This document shows positions 14,075 through 20,776 of a stretch of DNA of 20,776 bases, in pieces. Source of the stretch: a virus; the IMG/VR virus record IMGVR_UViG_3300007871_000010, positions 1 through 20,776 of that record. One strand, given 5' to 3'. The notes beneath the pieces were generated by a model. It saw only the letters and a program-made list of their open reading frames with translations. It was not told the DNA's origin and did not search any database. Positions within the stretch are counted from its first letter, which is position 1. Every line of letters begins with the position of its first letter. The position numbers and the translations under genes are program-made.

Positions 14075-16296
14075 TGGCCGCAACAAAATATGAATATTAT
14101 GAAACCGGCGATGATGGGTATAAAGCTCTGTCTGCGGATGGGGCTGGCTTATATGATTATGGGCAAACATTTACCCCATCAACAAGTCATATACTTCAAA
14201 AAGTTGAATTAAAACTTTTTAGATTGGGAACAGTTGGAAATGTTACAATAGAAATACGACCTACTTCTGCCGGTATACCGCTTGGTACTGATGCAGCTTA
14301 TGGTGAGGCATTAGCCAGTGTAACTACTGATTGTAGTGCAATTACAACAACTGCTGCTGGTGAGTGGGTTGTATTTACCCTTAACACGCCAATAGCATTA
14401 ACTGCAAGTACAATGTACGCCATTGTTGTTGCCTCAACAATTTATGAAAATGGTGCTGCCGAAGTAAGATGGAGATATGATGGTGCAGCATCTACATATG
14501 CAAATGGGACATCATGTATATATAATGATGGATGGAGTGCTTATGCAAATGATCCAACTGGAGATCCTGGTGGCACTAAAGATCTTTTATTCAGGGAATA
14601 TGGTGGACCAACTATAGGTGTTTCTCCGCCTGTTGCTAATGTAGAGTATACTAAAAAATTAGTTGCCATTGGTGCTAATGAAGTGTGGTATGAATCCTCT
14701 GCTGGAACAATGAGTCCGTTAGCTGGATCTATAGATGATCTCGATGTCTCCAAAGGTCTGGATATGGTAGAAGCCTATGGTAAAGTGTTTATTGCTAATG
14801 GTACTAATCTTAAAGTAGCCGATTTTATAAATGTAAAATTACATACAATTGATATTCAGCCAACAGATAAAGTCTATCCCCGGCATGGAACCGTTATTAC
14901 TGGTGATTCATCCGGTGCTAAGATGGTTGTTGATTATATTACCGATCTTGACGGCGATACTTATATTTATGGTAAATTAATTACTGATGCAACATTTGTA
15001 GATACAGATGTGTGCGAAGCAATTATTACTGAGGGAGATGTTTCATTTACATTAGATGCAGATCAAGTAGATGGACCTCATTGGTATGATTGGACAACTT
15101 ATGGTAATTTAGCCGGTGATGACGATACTTATGGTGCGATGCCAGATCAGGCGACTATACTTGCGTTATATCAAGGACGAATAGTGTTAGCGGGTGATGA
15201 AGATTATCCGCATATGTGGTATCAATCACGACAAGCAAATCCCTGGAATTGGTTATATGGGATAAATGATGCCCAATCAGCCGTAGCTGGTAATGATGCA
15301 GATGCCGGGGAAATTGGTGATGTTGTTACTGCTATAATTCCTTATAAAGATGATTTTTGTATTTATGGTGCTGCTGGATCAATATGGTATCTGATAGGGA
15401 ATGCGGCAGAAGGTGGAGTTATATTAGAATTGAGTTTGACAGCAGGAATACTCGCATCGAAAGCATGGTGTTGGGATAGTGCAGATAATCTTTATATCCT
15501 GGCTACAACTGGAATTATTAAAATCCCAAGGGGATTCGGGATACCAGAAAATTTAACTGGACAATCATATCCTAATTTTATTAAAGATCTTGATTATGAT
15601 GATGTAGATGATAGATTAACAATGGCTTATGATAGAATTAGACATGGAATTCATATTTGTAAAACTGAATTAGCTGATGGGACAAATAAAAATTGGTGGT
15701 TTGATTTAAAAATAATAGATGAAGAAGGGCGTGTGGGTGGATTATTCCCAGAGACATTTCCTGAAGAATGTGGAGTATGTTCAGCATTTTATTATGAATC
15801 GAATGATCCTACTTATAGAGATCTTTTATTTGGTTGTTACGATGGTTATATTCGTTTCTCTGATGATGCCGCTAAAGATGATAATATTGGGGCTGATGTT
15901 GAAGCTGATGTTGAAGCGATTGATAGCTATGTATGTTTTGGTCCAATGCCATTAGCAAAAGAAAATATGGAAGGGAAAATAACATCTTTAGTTGGAGTTT
16001 TAGCAGGTGGCGGTATCGGTAGTACCAGCCCGCTTCAGCCTGATTCAAATGATGTTGATTATGAAATATTTACTGAACTTTCGGCTGCAAAAGTTTTGGA
16101 AAGATTAAAAGCTGTAACCCGTAGTCCGGATATAGCAGGAGTTATAAGTGCTCCTGGTAGAATACGTGGAAGTATTAAAAGACAAACAGTACGAGGGGCT
16201 TTTGCCGGTATTCGTGTGAGTAATGACGATGCTGGTGAAACATGGGCATTGGAAAGATTATTAGTTAATGCAAAAGAATTAGGAAGAATAAGATGA
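14074..16296 (+). CDS. Tail nozzle-like (tail tubular B-like) propeller protein with N-terminal binding domain
   Basis: A 740-residue protein from the ATG at 14074 (TAATG overlap; GGTGG seven bases upstream); a TTG at 14050 is also in frame. Residues 1-180 form a beta-sandwich domain with GQTFTPSTSHILQKVELKLFR, IEIRPTSAGIPLGT, GEWVVFTL and TMYAIVV, a carbohydrate-binding-like pattern that also occurs in bacterial surface proteins. From about 187 the protein has the repeating strands of a phage nozzle/propeller: KKLVAIGANEVWYES, KVFIANGTNLKVADF, LYQGRIVLAGDEDYPHMWYQSRQANPWNW (365-393) and AAGSIWYLIG. It should form the tail tube end joined to the adaptor. The N-terminal peptide of this family is encoded by the preceding ORF. 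Confidence 0.7.
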   Translation: MAATKYEYYETGDDGYKALSADGAGLYDYGQTFTPSTSHILQKVELKLFRLGTVGNVTIEIRPTSAGIPLGTDAAYGEALASVTTDCSAITTTAAGEWVVFTLNTPIALTASTMYAIVVASTIYENGAAEVRWRYDGAASTYANGTSCIYNDGWSAYANDPTGDPGGTKDLLFREYGGPTIGVSPPVANVEYTKKLVAIGANEVWYESSAGTMSPLAGSIDDLDVSKGLDMVEAYGKVFIANGTNLKVADFINVKLHTIDIQPTDKVYPRHGTVITGDSSGAKMVVDYITDLDGDTYIYGKLITDATFVDTDVCEAIITEGDVSFTLDADQVDGPHWYDWTTYGNLAGDDDTYGAMPDQATILALYQGRIVLAGDEDYPHMWYQSRQANPWNWLYGINDAQSAVAGNDADAGEIGDVVTAIIPYKDDFCIYGAAGSIWYLIGNAAEGGVILELSLTAGILASKAWCWDSADNLYILATTGIIKIPRGFGIPENLTGQSYPNFIKDLDYDDVDDRLTMAYDRIRHGIHICKTELADGTNKNWWFDLKIIDEEGRVGGLFPETFPEECGVCSAFYYESNDPTYRDLLFGCYDGYIRFSDDAAKDDNIGADVEADVEAIDSYVCFGPMPLAKENMEGKITSLVGVLAGGGIGSTSPLQPDSNDVDYEIFTELSAAKVLERLKAVTRSPDIAGVISAPGRIRGSIKRQTVRGAFAGIRVSNDDAGETWALERLLVNAKELGRIR

Positions 16297-17120
16297 ATAT
16301 AACATATACACCATCTACTGTAAAGCCTGTTAATATAAAACCTGTTACTGGTGAAGCACCATCAATATTAAAACAAGCAATTGAATACTATAAACCAGGT
16401 GGTGAATTTGCTGGAATACGTGGTGAACAACTTGCAGCTAAAAAGGGTACATACACAGCAGGAGCAGAAGCTCAATTAGTCGGTCGTGGATTAGCTGGAA
16501 CTACTGTTGGTGCTGCTATTCCTGGTGCATTTGAACAAGAAGTGGCTACACCCTGGCGAACTGAAACAGAAATGTTTCGTGGTGCTCGATTAATGGAAGC
16601 AGTTTTAGCTCAAGCTGGATATTCAGAACGCCAAACAGCACGTGAACAAGAAGTTGCAATAGCTAATGCACAAATGGAATTACAACGCCAATTAGCAATG
16701 CGACAAATTAGTGCACAGGAATATAGTACAGCTATGCAATCACTCGCATCAAGAAGTAGTGGTGGTACGTCTCCTTCTGAACAATTTTTCGCCAGAAGTG
16801 CTGCTGAAACTGCTGCTTTTGGTAAAGAAGGTGCTGGTGCAGGTGGCGGCGGGGGTGCTGGTGGTGGTGCTGGATATGCCGGTAGATTACTTGATTCGCT
16901 TGAAGGTGGTGGCGGAGAAACAGGTTCACCATATGCCGAACAATTAGCTGGTGGAGAAAAATCTCTTGCTGATTGGTTGGGTGAAGGTTATACATATTAT
17001 GGACCGGGTGGACAATATATAGGGGGCGGTAAAGGTGGACAATATAGTTCAGAAACTATAGCACATTCAAAAGCAAAAGGAATACCACTTAGTAGTTATC
17101 AACCGAGGTCAGGTTTTTAA
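16293..17120 (+). CDS. Ala/Gly/Gln-rich internal virion-like protein
   Basis: A 275-residue protein starting in an ATGA overlap, with AGGAAG upstream. Residues 80-155 are long Gln/Ala/Glu-rich helices (ARLMEAVLAQAGYSERQTAREQEVAIANAQ), followed by a Gly-rich stretch near 180-195 and Gly/Tyr-rich sequence to the end. Such composition after the nozzle gene fits an ejection or internal virion protein that enters the cell with the DNA, as encoded at this position in T7-like phages. No lytic transglycosylase motif is visible. The assignment is positional. Confidence 0.5.
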   Translation: MNITYTPSTVKPVNIKPVTGEAPSILKQAIEYYKPGGEFAGIRGEQLAAKKGTYTAGAEAQLVGRGLAGTTVGAAIPGAFEQEVATPWRTETEMFRGARLMEAVLAQAGYSERQTAREQEVAIANAQMELQRQLAMRQISAQEYSTAMQSLASRSSGGTSPSEQFFARSAAETAAFGKEGAGAGGGGGAGGGAGYAGRLLDSLEGGGGETGSPYAEQLAGGEKSLADWLGEGYTYYGPGGQYIGGGKGGQYSSETIAHSKAKGIPLSSYQPRSGF

Positions 17121-17123
17121 ATT

Positions 17124-17336
17124 ATGGCACTTGTACCAATTGTTAGAAATATAGATGATGCAAGACGGGCTATACAAAAATTAGCCGGTAATAAAATAGG
17201 TCCAAATGCGAGTCCTACATTCTATAATTTAATACTTACTGGATTAGCAACAGGTTTATTATATATTGATGCAGATGGGAATATAACGGCTGCTGAATAT
17301 GTTTCTGAATATGGTGCTTTCGAGGTAGGAGCCTAA
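17124..17336 (+). CDS. Small fibre-like protein
   Basis: A 70-residue protein with ARRAIQKLAGNKIG, then PTFYNLILTGLATGLLYIDADGNITA. The latter resembles the 'LTLTGLT...LVYTDADG' segment found in phage tail-fibre proteins, where it forms a beta turn repeat. It could be a separate fibre subunit or the remnant of a longer fibre gene. It lies three bases after the preceding stop and has no strong ribosome-binding site. Confidence 0.5.
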   Translation: MALVPIVRNIDDARRAIQKLAGNKIGPNASPTFYNLILTGLATGLLYIDADGNITAAEYVSEYGAFEVGA

Positions 17337-17337
17337 T

Positions 17338-18405
17338 ATGAAGATAGGACACTTCGTCCAATTCGCTCCACATGCCGCAGGAATCTATGAAACAGCAAGG
17401 GATCTAATTTTAGCAGAACGAAAAGTCGGAATAGATTCTCAAATGATTGATTATGGAGCGGGTAAACCAGAAAATTCTTCAAGAGTTTGGTGTAAAGATG
17501 GTGATATTGAAACAGTTTCACCGGAATGGGCACTTAAAGCGGATATATTGGTACGACATTCAGCCATTCCAAAAAGGATTTATGAAAAAGGTATACCTAT
17601 CGTAATGTGCCTGCATGGAGCACCTGAATATAGTTTTTTACTTGAACATACGGGCAAAACTCGTACATTAAAAGAACTTATTGTCTCACATGAAATATTA
17701 AAATATAAAGCATGCGTAACGTTTTGGAAACAAAATATTTTTAATTGGGAAATAATGTTACCCGGTGCGAATATTTGTTATTGTCCGCCACCTGTTGATT
17801 TGGATAAATTTAATCCCAATGGAAAAAAATTTAAATGGGAATCAAAAAAAACTGGTGATTTTAATATTGTAATAACAAATGTATGGCGAACAGAATATGT
17901 TACGCCATATTCCGTTCTATTTGCCGCAGCAAAATGGGTAAGAGACAAACATCCGTCAGCAAGGGTACATATATTTGGAACACCAAAGGACAATAAAAAA
18001 TATCCTAAAAATGACGGACCAGTAAACAGGACTCTTTTAGCTCTCCAAAAAGCGGATTTAGTGGGAAGTTGTTTTCCTGCGGTTCCTTTTTTAGATGAAG
18101 TTTATAGAGCGGCTGATATGATAGTGACGCCACATGTATTGGCGTCCAGAACAGTTAGAGAAGCAATGGCATCAGGGTGTCCCATTGTAGCGGCAACTGG
18201 GAATCCATATACACCATATACTGCACATCCAAAAGATATAGATGGATTTGTTGATGCAATTGAAAAATGTTATCAAGATATAAAACATGATAGACAAACA
18301 GTTCATGATATAATACGTAAGATAGCAGAAAAAGAATTTAATATGGAACAAGTCGGTAAAACAATGAAAGAAATATTCGAGAAAATTTTAATTGGGGAGA
18401 AATAA
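17338..18405 (+). CDS. GT-B fold glycosyltransferase (GT4-like)
   Basis: A 355-residue enzyme. The N-terminal domain begins with KIGHFVQFAPHAAGIYETARDLILAERKVGID, the beta-alpha opening and Gly loop of GT4 enzymes. The C-terminal domain begins around NIVITNVWRTEY and ends with LDEVYRAADMIVTPH (252-266) and TVREAMASGCPIVAATG (272-288), equivalent to the nucleotide-sugar 'E-x7-E' region; here only the second acidic residue, Glu275, is evident, the first position being replaced in HVLASR. AGGAG (17327-17331) six bases before the ATG gives strong translation. It transfers a sugar from a nucleotide donor; the acceptor is unknown. Setting among tail-fibre genes suggests virion or host-surface glycosylation. 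No signal peptide or membrane segment, so it is cytoplasmic. Confidence 0.82.
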   Translation: MKIGHFVQFAPHAAGIYETARDLILAERKVGIDSQMIDYGAGKPENSSRVWCKDGDIETVSPEWALKADILVRHSAIPKRIYEKGIPIVMCLHGAPEYSFLLEHTGKTRTLKELIVSHEILKYKACVTFWKQNIFNWEIMLPGANICYCPPPVDLDKFNPNGKKFKWESKKTGDFNIVITNVWRTEYVTPYSVLFAAAKWVRDKHPSARVHIFGTPKDNKKYPKNDGPVNRTLLALQKADLVGSCFPAVPFLDEVYRAADMIVTPHVLASRTVREAMASGCPIVAATGNPYTPYTAHPKDIDGFVDAIEKCYQDIKHDRQTVHDIIRKIAEKEFNMEQVGKTMKEIFEKILIGEK

Positions 18406-18407
18406 TA

Positions 18408-19493
18408 ATGGCAACTTATAGGGTTCCAGTTTTAGAAGATTTTTCTTGGCAGCCACCCGTAGCAGATATAAATCTTACTGCTCCCCCAGGTGGTGAAGCC
18501 AAAGGTGATCGTTATATTGTAGCCAGTGTAGCTTCAGGTGCTTGGGAAGGACTTGAAAATCATATTGTCACCTATGATGGTGCGGCCTGGTTGGATGATA
18601 CACCAGTAGAAGGTTGGACAGTATGGGTCTTGGATGAGAATTGTTATTATCATTATACTGGAGCAGCTTGGGATAAAGATGATGTAGATGCAATGCAAGA
18701 TTCTATTACATCTATTATAGCAAGTTTACATACTTATGAATCAGCACTATCAGATGCCACAAGTGCACTTAAAGAATCTGTATTAAGTGATTTAGCATCC
18801 GCTATATCAGATATAAATAGTATTATTGATCTTGATACGGCAAGTTTGGCCACAGCTATTAGTACAGTTGATGATAGAGTAGATTCTGTTGAAACCCGAA
18901 TGTTATCAGTTACATCTGATATGACGGCCAGTATTAATACTCAGATTGATAGTGCAATATCTGATATTAATGTTATGGTTGATTCTGCAATATCTGATTT
19001 AAAAACAAGTATATATGCTTATGAATCAGCACTAAGTAATGAAACATCAGCAGTTAAGGCATCAGCAGCAGTAGATTTTGCGACCAACAGTAATCTTATA
19101 TCGGCCATTAGTAATACTCTATCAGCAGTATCTAATGTAGTAGCGGACATTAATGTATCGGCATTATCTAATTTGGCTCAGAGCAATTACGACAGTATTA
19201 ATACACTTTATTCAAGTTTGCATACTTATGAATCAGCATTATCTGATGCAACATCAGCAGTTAGAGTAGGAGTAGATTCTGTTGAAACCCGAATGTTATC
19301 AGTAACATCTGATATGACAGCAAGCATTAATACTCAAATTGACTCTGCAATAAGTGATTTAAAAGCATCTGCTCATAGTGAACTGTTAAGTCAGGTTGTA
19401 ATATTATCTGATGCAACATCGGCTGTAAAAGCAAGTGCACAAACATTGGGCGTTTATACAGCCGCATACGGAGCAATTGAGTTTACAATATAA
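18408..19493 (+). CDS. Tail fibre with DUF2793-like N-terminus and coiled-coil shaft
   Basis: A 361-residue protein. Residues 1-90 (RVPVLEDFSWQPPVADINLT, PPGGEAKGDRYIVAS, VTYDGAAWLDDTPVEGWTVWVLDE and YYHYTGAAW) match DUF2793, a module that mounts fibres on phage particles. The following 240 residues are Ser/Asp/Ala/Thr-rich helical repeats (SALSDATSA, DSAISD) with near-regular spacing, a likely trimeric shaft. Two segments are duplicated (see repeat entries). It is preceded by GGGGAG eight bases before the ATG and by two stops of the glycosyltransferase. The Ser/Thr content would offer many acceptors if the upstream enzyme glycosylates it, which is speculation. The stop overlaps the next start (TAATG). 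Confidence 0.75.
   Translation: MATYRVPVLEDFSWQPPVADINLTAPPGGEAKGDRYIVASVASGAWEGLENHIVTYDGAAWLDDTPVEGWTVWVLDENCYYHYTGAAWDKDDVDAMQDSITSIIASLHTYESALSDATSALKESVLSDLASAISDINSIIDLDTASLATAISTVDDRVDSVETRMLSVTSDMTASINTQIDSAISDINVMVDSAISDLKTSIYAYESALSNETSAVKASAAVDFATNSNLISAISNTLSAVSNVVADINVSALSNLAQSNYDSINTLYSSLHTYESALSDATSAVRVGVDSVETRMLSVTSDMTASINTQIDSAISDLKASAHSELLSQVVILSDATSAVKASAQTLGVYTAAYGAIEFTI
18721..18767 (+). repeat. Fibre repeat A, copy 1
   Basis: Forty-seven bases encoding SLHTYESALSDATSA. Repeated at 19213-19259 with the same 15 residues but about seven base differences, all silent. A looser third version (YAYESALSNETSA) starts near 19014. Confidence 0.85.
18879..18965 (+). repeat. Fibre repeat B, copy 1
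   Basis: Eighty-seven bases encoding 29 residues, beginning VDSVETRMLSVTSD and ending NTQIDSAISD. Identical in protein to 19272-19358; ten base differences by my count, all synonymous, with the first 32 bases identical. Confidence 0.9.
19213..19259 (+). repeat. Fibre repeat A, copy 2
   Basis: Second copy of the SLHTYESALSDATSA unit, 492 bases downstream of the first. It lies just before repeat B copy 2, whereas copy 1 lies about 110 bases before repeat B copy 1, so the spacing between A and B differs. Confidence 0.85.
19272..19358 (+). repeat. Fibre repeat B, copy 2
   Basis: Second 87-base copy of the VDSVETRMLSVTSD unit, identical in protein to copy 1 across 29 residues. Confidence 0.9.
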
Positions 19494-20098
19494 TGGCCGA
19501 TTATAAATTACCTATTATAACGGGAACATCTTTAACTACCGGGGATATATTACGCTGGAATGGTAGTGCCTGGGTAAATTATCCTGATAGTAATTATGGA
19601 GTTAGTATTATGCTTGGAAATTCTTTAATTTTTACTCCACAATGTAATGAACCACCTGCAAGTAACTTTGCAACATTAGATACAAGAAATAATCATCCAG
19701 TTCTTGACTTTGATGATACCACAAATGAATCCGCTATATTTAGTGGTATTTTATCATCAGGTTATACAGGGAGCGGATTAACAGTTTATTTACATTATGC
19801 GATGACAAGTGCTGAAGTCAATACAGTTGATTGGGATGTGGCATTTGAACGTATCGGAGATCAACAAATAGATATTGATGGTGATAGCTTTGCGGCAGTT
19901 AATTCAATTGATAATACTACAGTGCCTGGTACTGCAGGTTTAGTAGATATAGTTAGTGTAACTTTTACCGATGGAGCAGATATGGATAGTATTGCTGCTG
20001 GTGAGGGATTTAGAATAAAAATAGCAAGAGATGCTGCAAGTGATGATGCAACAGGTGATGCAGAACTTTTACTTGTTGAAATTAAGGAAACACCATAA
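19493..20098 (+). CDS. Beta-sandwich tail-fibre tip-like protein
   Basis: A 201-residue protein. The N-terminus (LPIITGTSLTTGDILRWNGSAWVNYP) is the short 'GDxLxWNGSxWxN' turn used by phage fibre and appendage proteins. The rest (FATLDTRNNHPVLDFDDTTNESAIFSG, GSGLTVYLHYAMTSAE, VDWDVAFERIG, EGFRIKIARDA and AELLLVEIKE) matches a beta jelly-roll I recognise from many uncultured phage genomes, usually at the end of the structural cluster. Probable receptor-binding or fibre-tip module. Start and stop both overlap neighbours as TAATG, so it is coupled to the fibre before it and the LamG-like gene after it. Confidence 0.65.
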   Translation: MADYKLPIITGTSLTTGDILRWNGSAWVNYPDSNYGVSIMLGNSLIFTPQCNEPPASNFATLDTRNNHPVLDFDDTTNESAIFSGILSSGYTGSGLTVYLHYAMTSAEVNTVDWDVAFERIGDQQIDIDGDSFAAVNSIDNTTVPGTAGLVDIVSVTFTDGADMDSIAAGEGFRIKIARDAASDDATGDAELLLVEIKETP

Positions 20099-20776
20099 TG
20101 GCTCGTTTGTTTGATGATGGTTCAAGTGAATACTTAATAAGAGCAGAAGTAGTACATTCTGCTACTCCGATGGCGATGGGCTGTTGGTTTAACACCAATG
20201 ATTTAAGTATCCATCAATGTTTAATGGCAATAAGTGATGAAGATGCTGTTAGTGATTATAGAAGTTTGCAGATAGTACAAACTTCCGGGAATCTTTATGT
20301 ATTAGATTATCGAAACGGTGCTGGTATTGCTGAAACGACATCTGGATGTTCCATAAATAATTGGCATCACGCTTGCGGAATATTTGCATCTGCTACGGAT
20401 AGAAGGGTATTGCTTGATGGTGACTCAAAGGGAACAGATAATACAAATCTAACCCCTATAAATCTTGATAATACGAGTATTGGAATACGAGTACAATCAA
20501 GCAATTTTTGGCCTATGTCTGGTCTGATTGCTGAAGCAGTAATTTGGGATTTATCAACTTGGCCGGGGGCAACTAATACAGATAAAGCAGATAACTTTGA
20601 GAAGATATTACCAAGTTTAGCTAAAGGATTTTCTCCTTTGTGTTATCCATTAGGGCTTGTCGCTTATTGGCCTTTAATACGTGGATTGAATGATAAAATT
20701 GGTGGTTATAATTTAACTGCAAGTGGAACTGTTGTTTCTGCTCACCCAAGAATTATCTTACCACAAGGAGTACAAT
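20098..20776 (+). CDS. LamG/concanavalin A-like domain protein, 3' truncated
   Basis: An open frame of 226 residues runs to the window edge. The opening ARLFDDGSSEYLIRAEV, followed by MAMGCWFNTND, INNWHHACGIFASATDRRVLLDGD, TSIGIRVQSSNFWPMSGLIAEAVIWD and GLVAYWPLIRGLNDKIGG, is the standard run of strands of a LamG/laminin-G-like jelly roll, including the WHHxxG strand. These domains bind carbohydrate or protein and are common in phage adhesins. It begins by TAATG overlap. The C-terminal end is outside the window. Confidence 0.75.
   Translation, partial: MARLFDDGSSEYLIRAEVVHSATPMAMGCWFNTNDLSIHQCLMAISDEDAVSDYRSLQIVQTSGNLYVLDYRNGAGIAETTSGCSINNWHHACGIFASATDRRVLLDGDSKGTDNTNLTPINLDNTSIGIRVQSSNFWPMSGLIAEAVIWDLSTWPGATNTDKADNFEKILPSLAKGFSPLCYPLGLVAYWPLIRGLNDKIGGYNLTASGTVVSAHPRIILPQGVQ

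Noticed and set aside
16732-16995. Minus-strand frame rich in His and Gln
   Set aside because: Antisense of the Gly/Ala-rich segment of the 16293-17120 gene; composition is a mirror of GGT/GCT codons.
1-20776. tRNA genes, CRISPR arrays, integrase or attachment sites
   Set aside because: Looked for by eye on both strands; no cloverleaf-like segment, regularly spaced repeats, recombinase motif or terminal repeats were found.

Overview
The window is a segment of a tailed double-stranded DNA bacteriophage genome, or a closely related prophage. All supported genes are on the + strand and packed head to tail. They run from a small accessory/membrane block into a packaging and virion-assembly module and then a tail/receptor-binding module. 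The order TerL, portal, scaffold, major capsid, head-tail adaptor, nozzle-like propeller protein, internal virion-like protein and fibres, with no tape-measure or tail-tube gene, fits a short-tailed (podovirus-like) phage. The sequence is AT-rich by eye. Nothing here identifies the host. The SPFH and HtrA-like genes imply a bacterium with an envelope in which such proteins can work. No tRNA, integrase, polymerase, endolysin or CRISPR array was seen.

Layout. 1-2530: accessory block with a truncated membrane-protein ORF, an SPFH/band-7 protein, three tiny ORFs (one Cys-rich), a beta-rich 112-aa protein, a membrane-anchored trypsin-like (HtrA/DegP-type) serine protease, and a DUF3008-like basic protein that seems to start on ATT. 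2530-4974: candidate small terminase, large terminase and a Cys-rich mini-protein. 4971-10393: portal, three small conserved phage proteins, an Endonuclease VII-type HNH gene, scaffold and major capsid protein, closed by a rho-independent terminator. 10457-13769: a head-decoration/fibre-like protein, a second Endo VII-type HNH gene, a head-tail adaptor with a duplicated inserted domain, and a small virion protein. 13853-17336: a nozzle/propeller protein whose N-terminus lies in a separate upstream reading frame, an Ala/Gly-rich internal virion-like protein and a 70-aa fibre-like peptide. 17338-20776: a GT-B glycosyltransferase, a DUF2793 coiled-coil fibre with internal duplications, a beta-sandwich protein and a LamG-like protein cut by the window end.

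Translation is tightly coupled. At least a dozen junctions have TAATG or ATGA overlaps. Clear non-coding spacers occur mainly around the capsid terminator, a 6-bp hairpin before the 163-aa gene, and a perfect 28-nt palindrome before the nozzle gene. The points most worth following are the SPFH plus HtrA-like protease pair, the split nozzle gene with its inserted carbohydrate-binding-like domain, the non-ATG DUF3008 gene, the HNH gene that reads through its neighbour's hairpin and ribosome-binding site, and the glycosyltransferase beside Ser/Thr-rich fibres.
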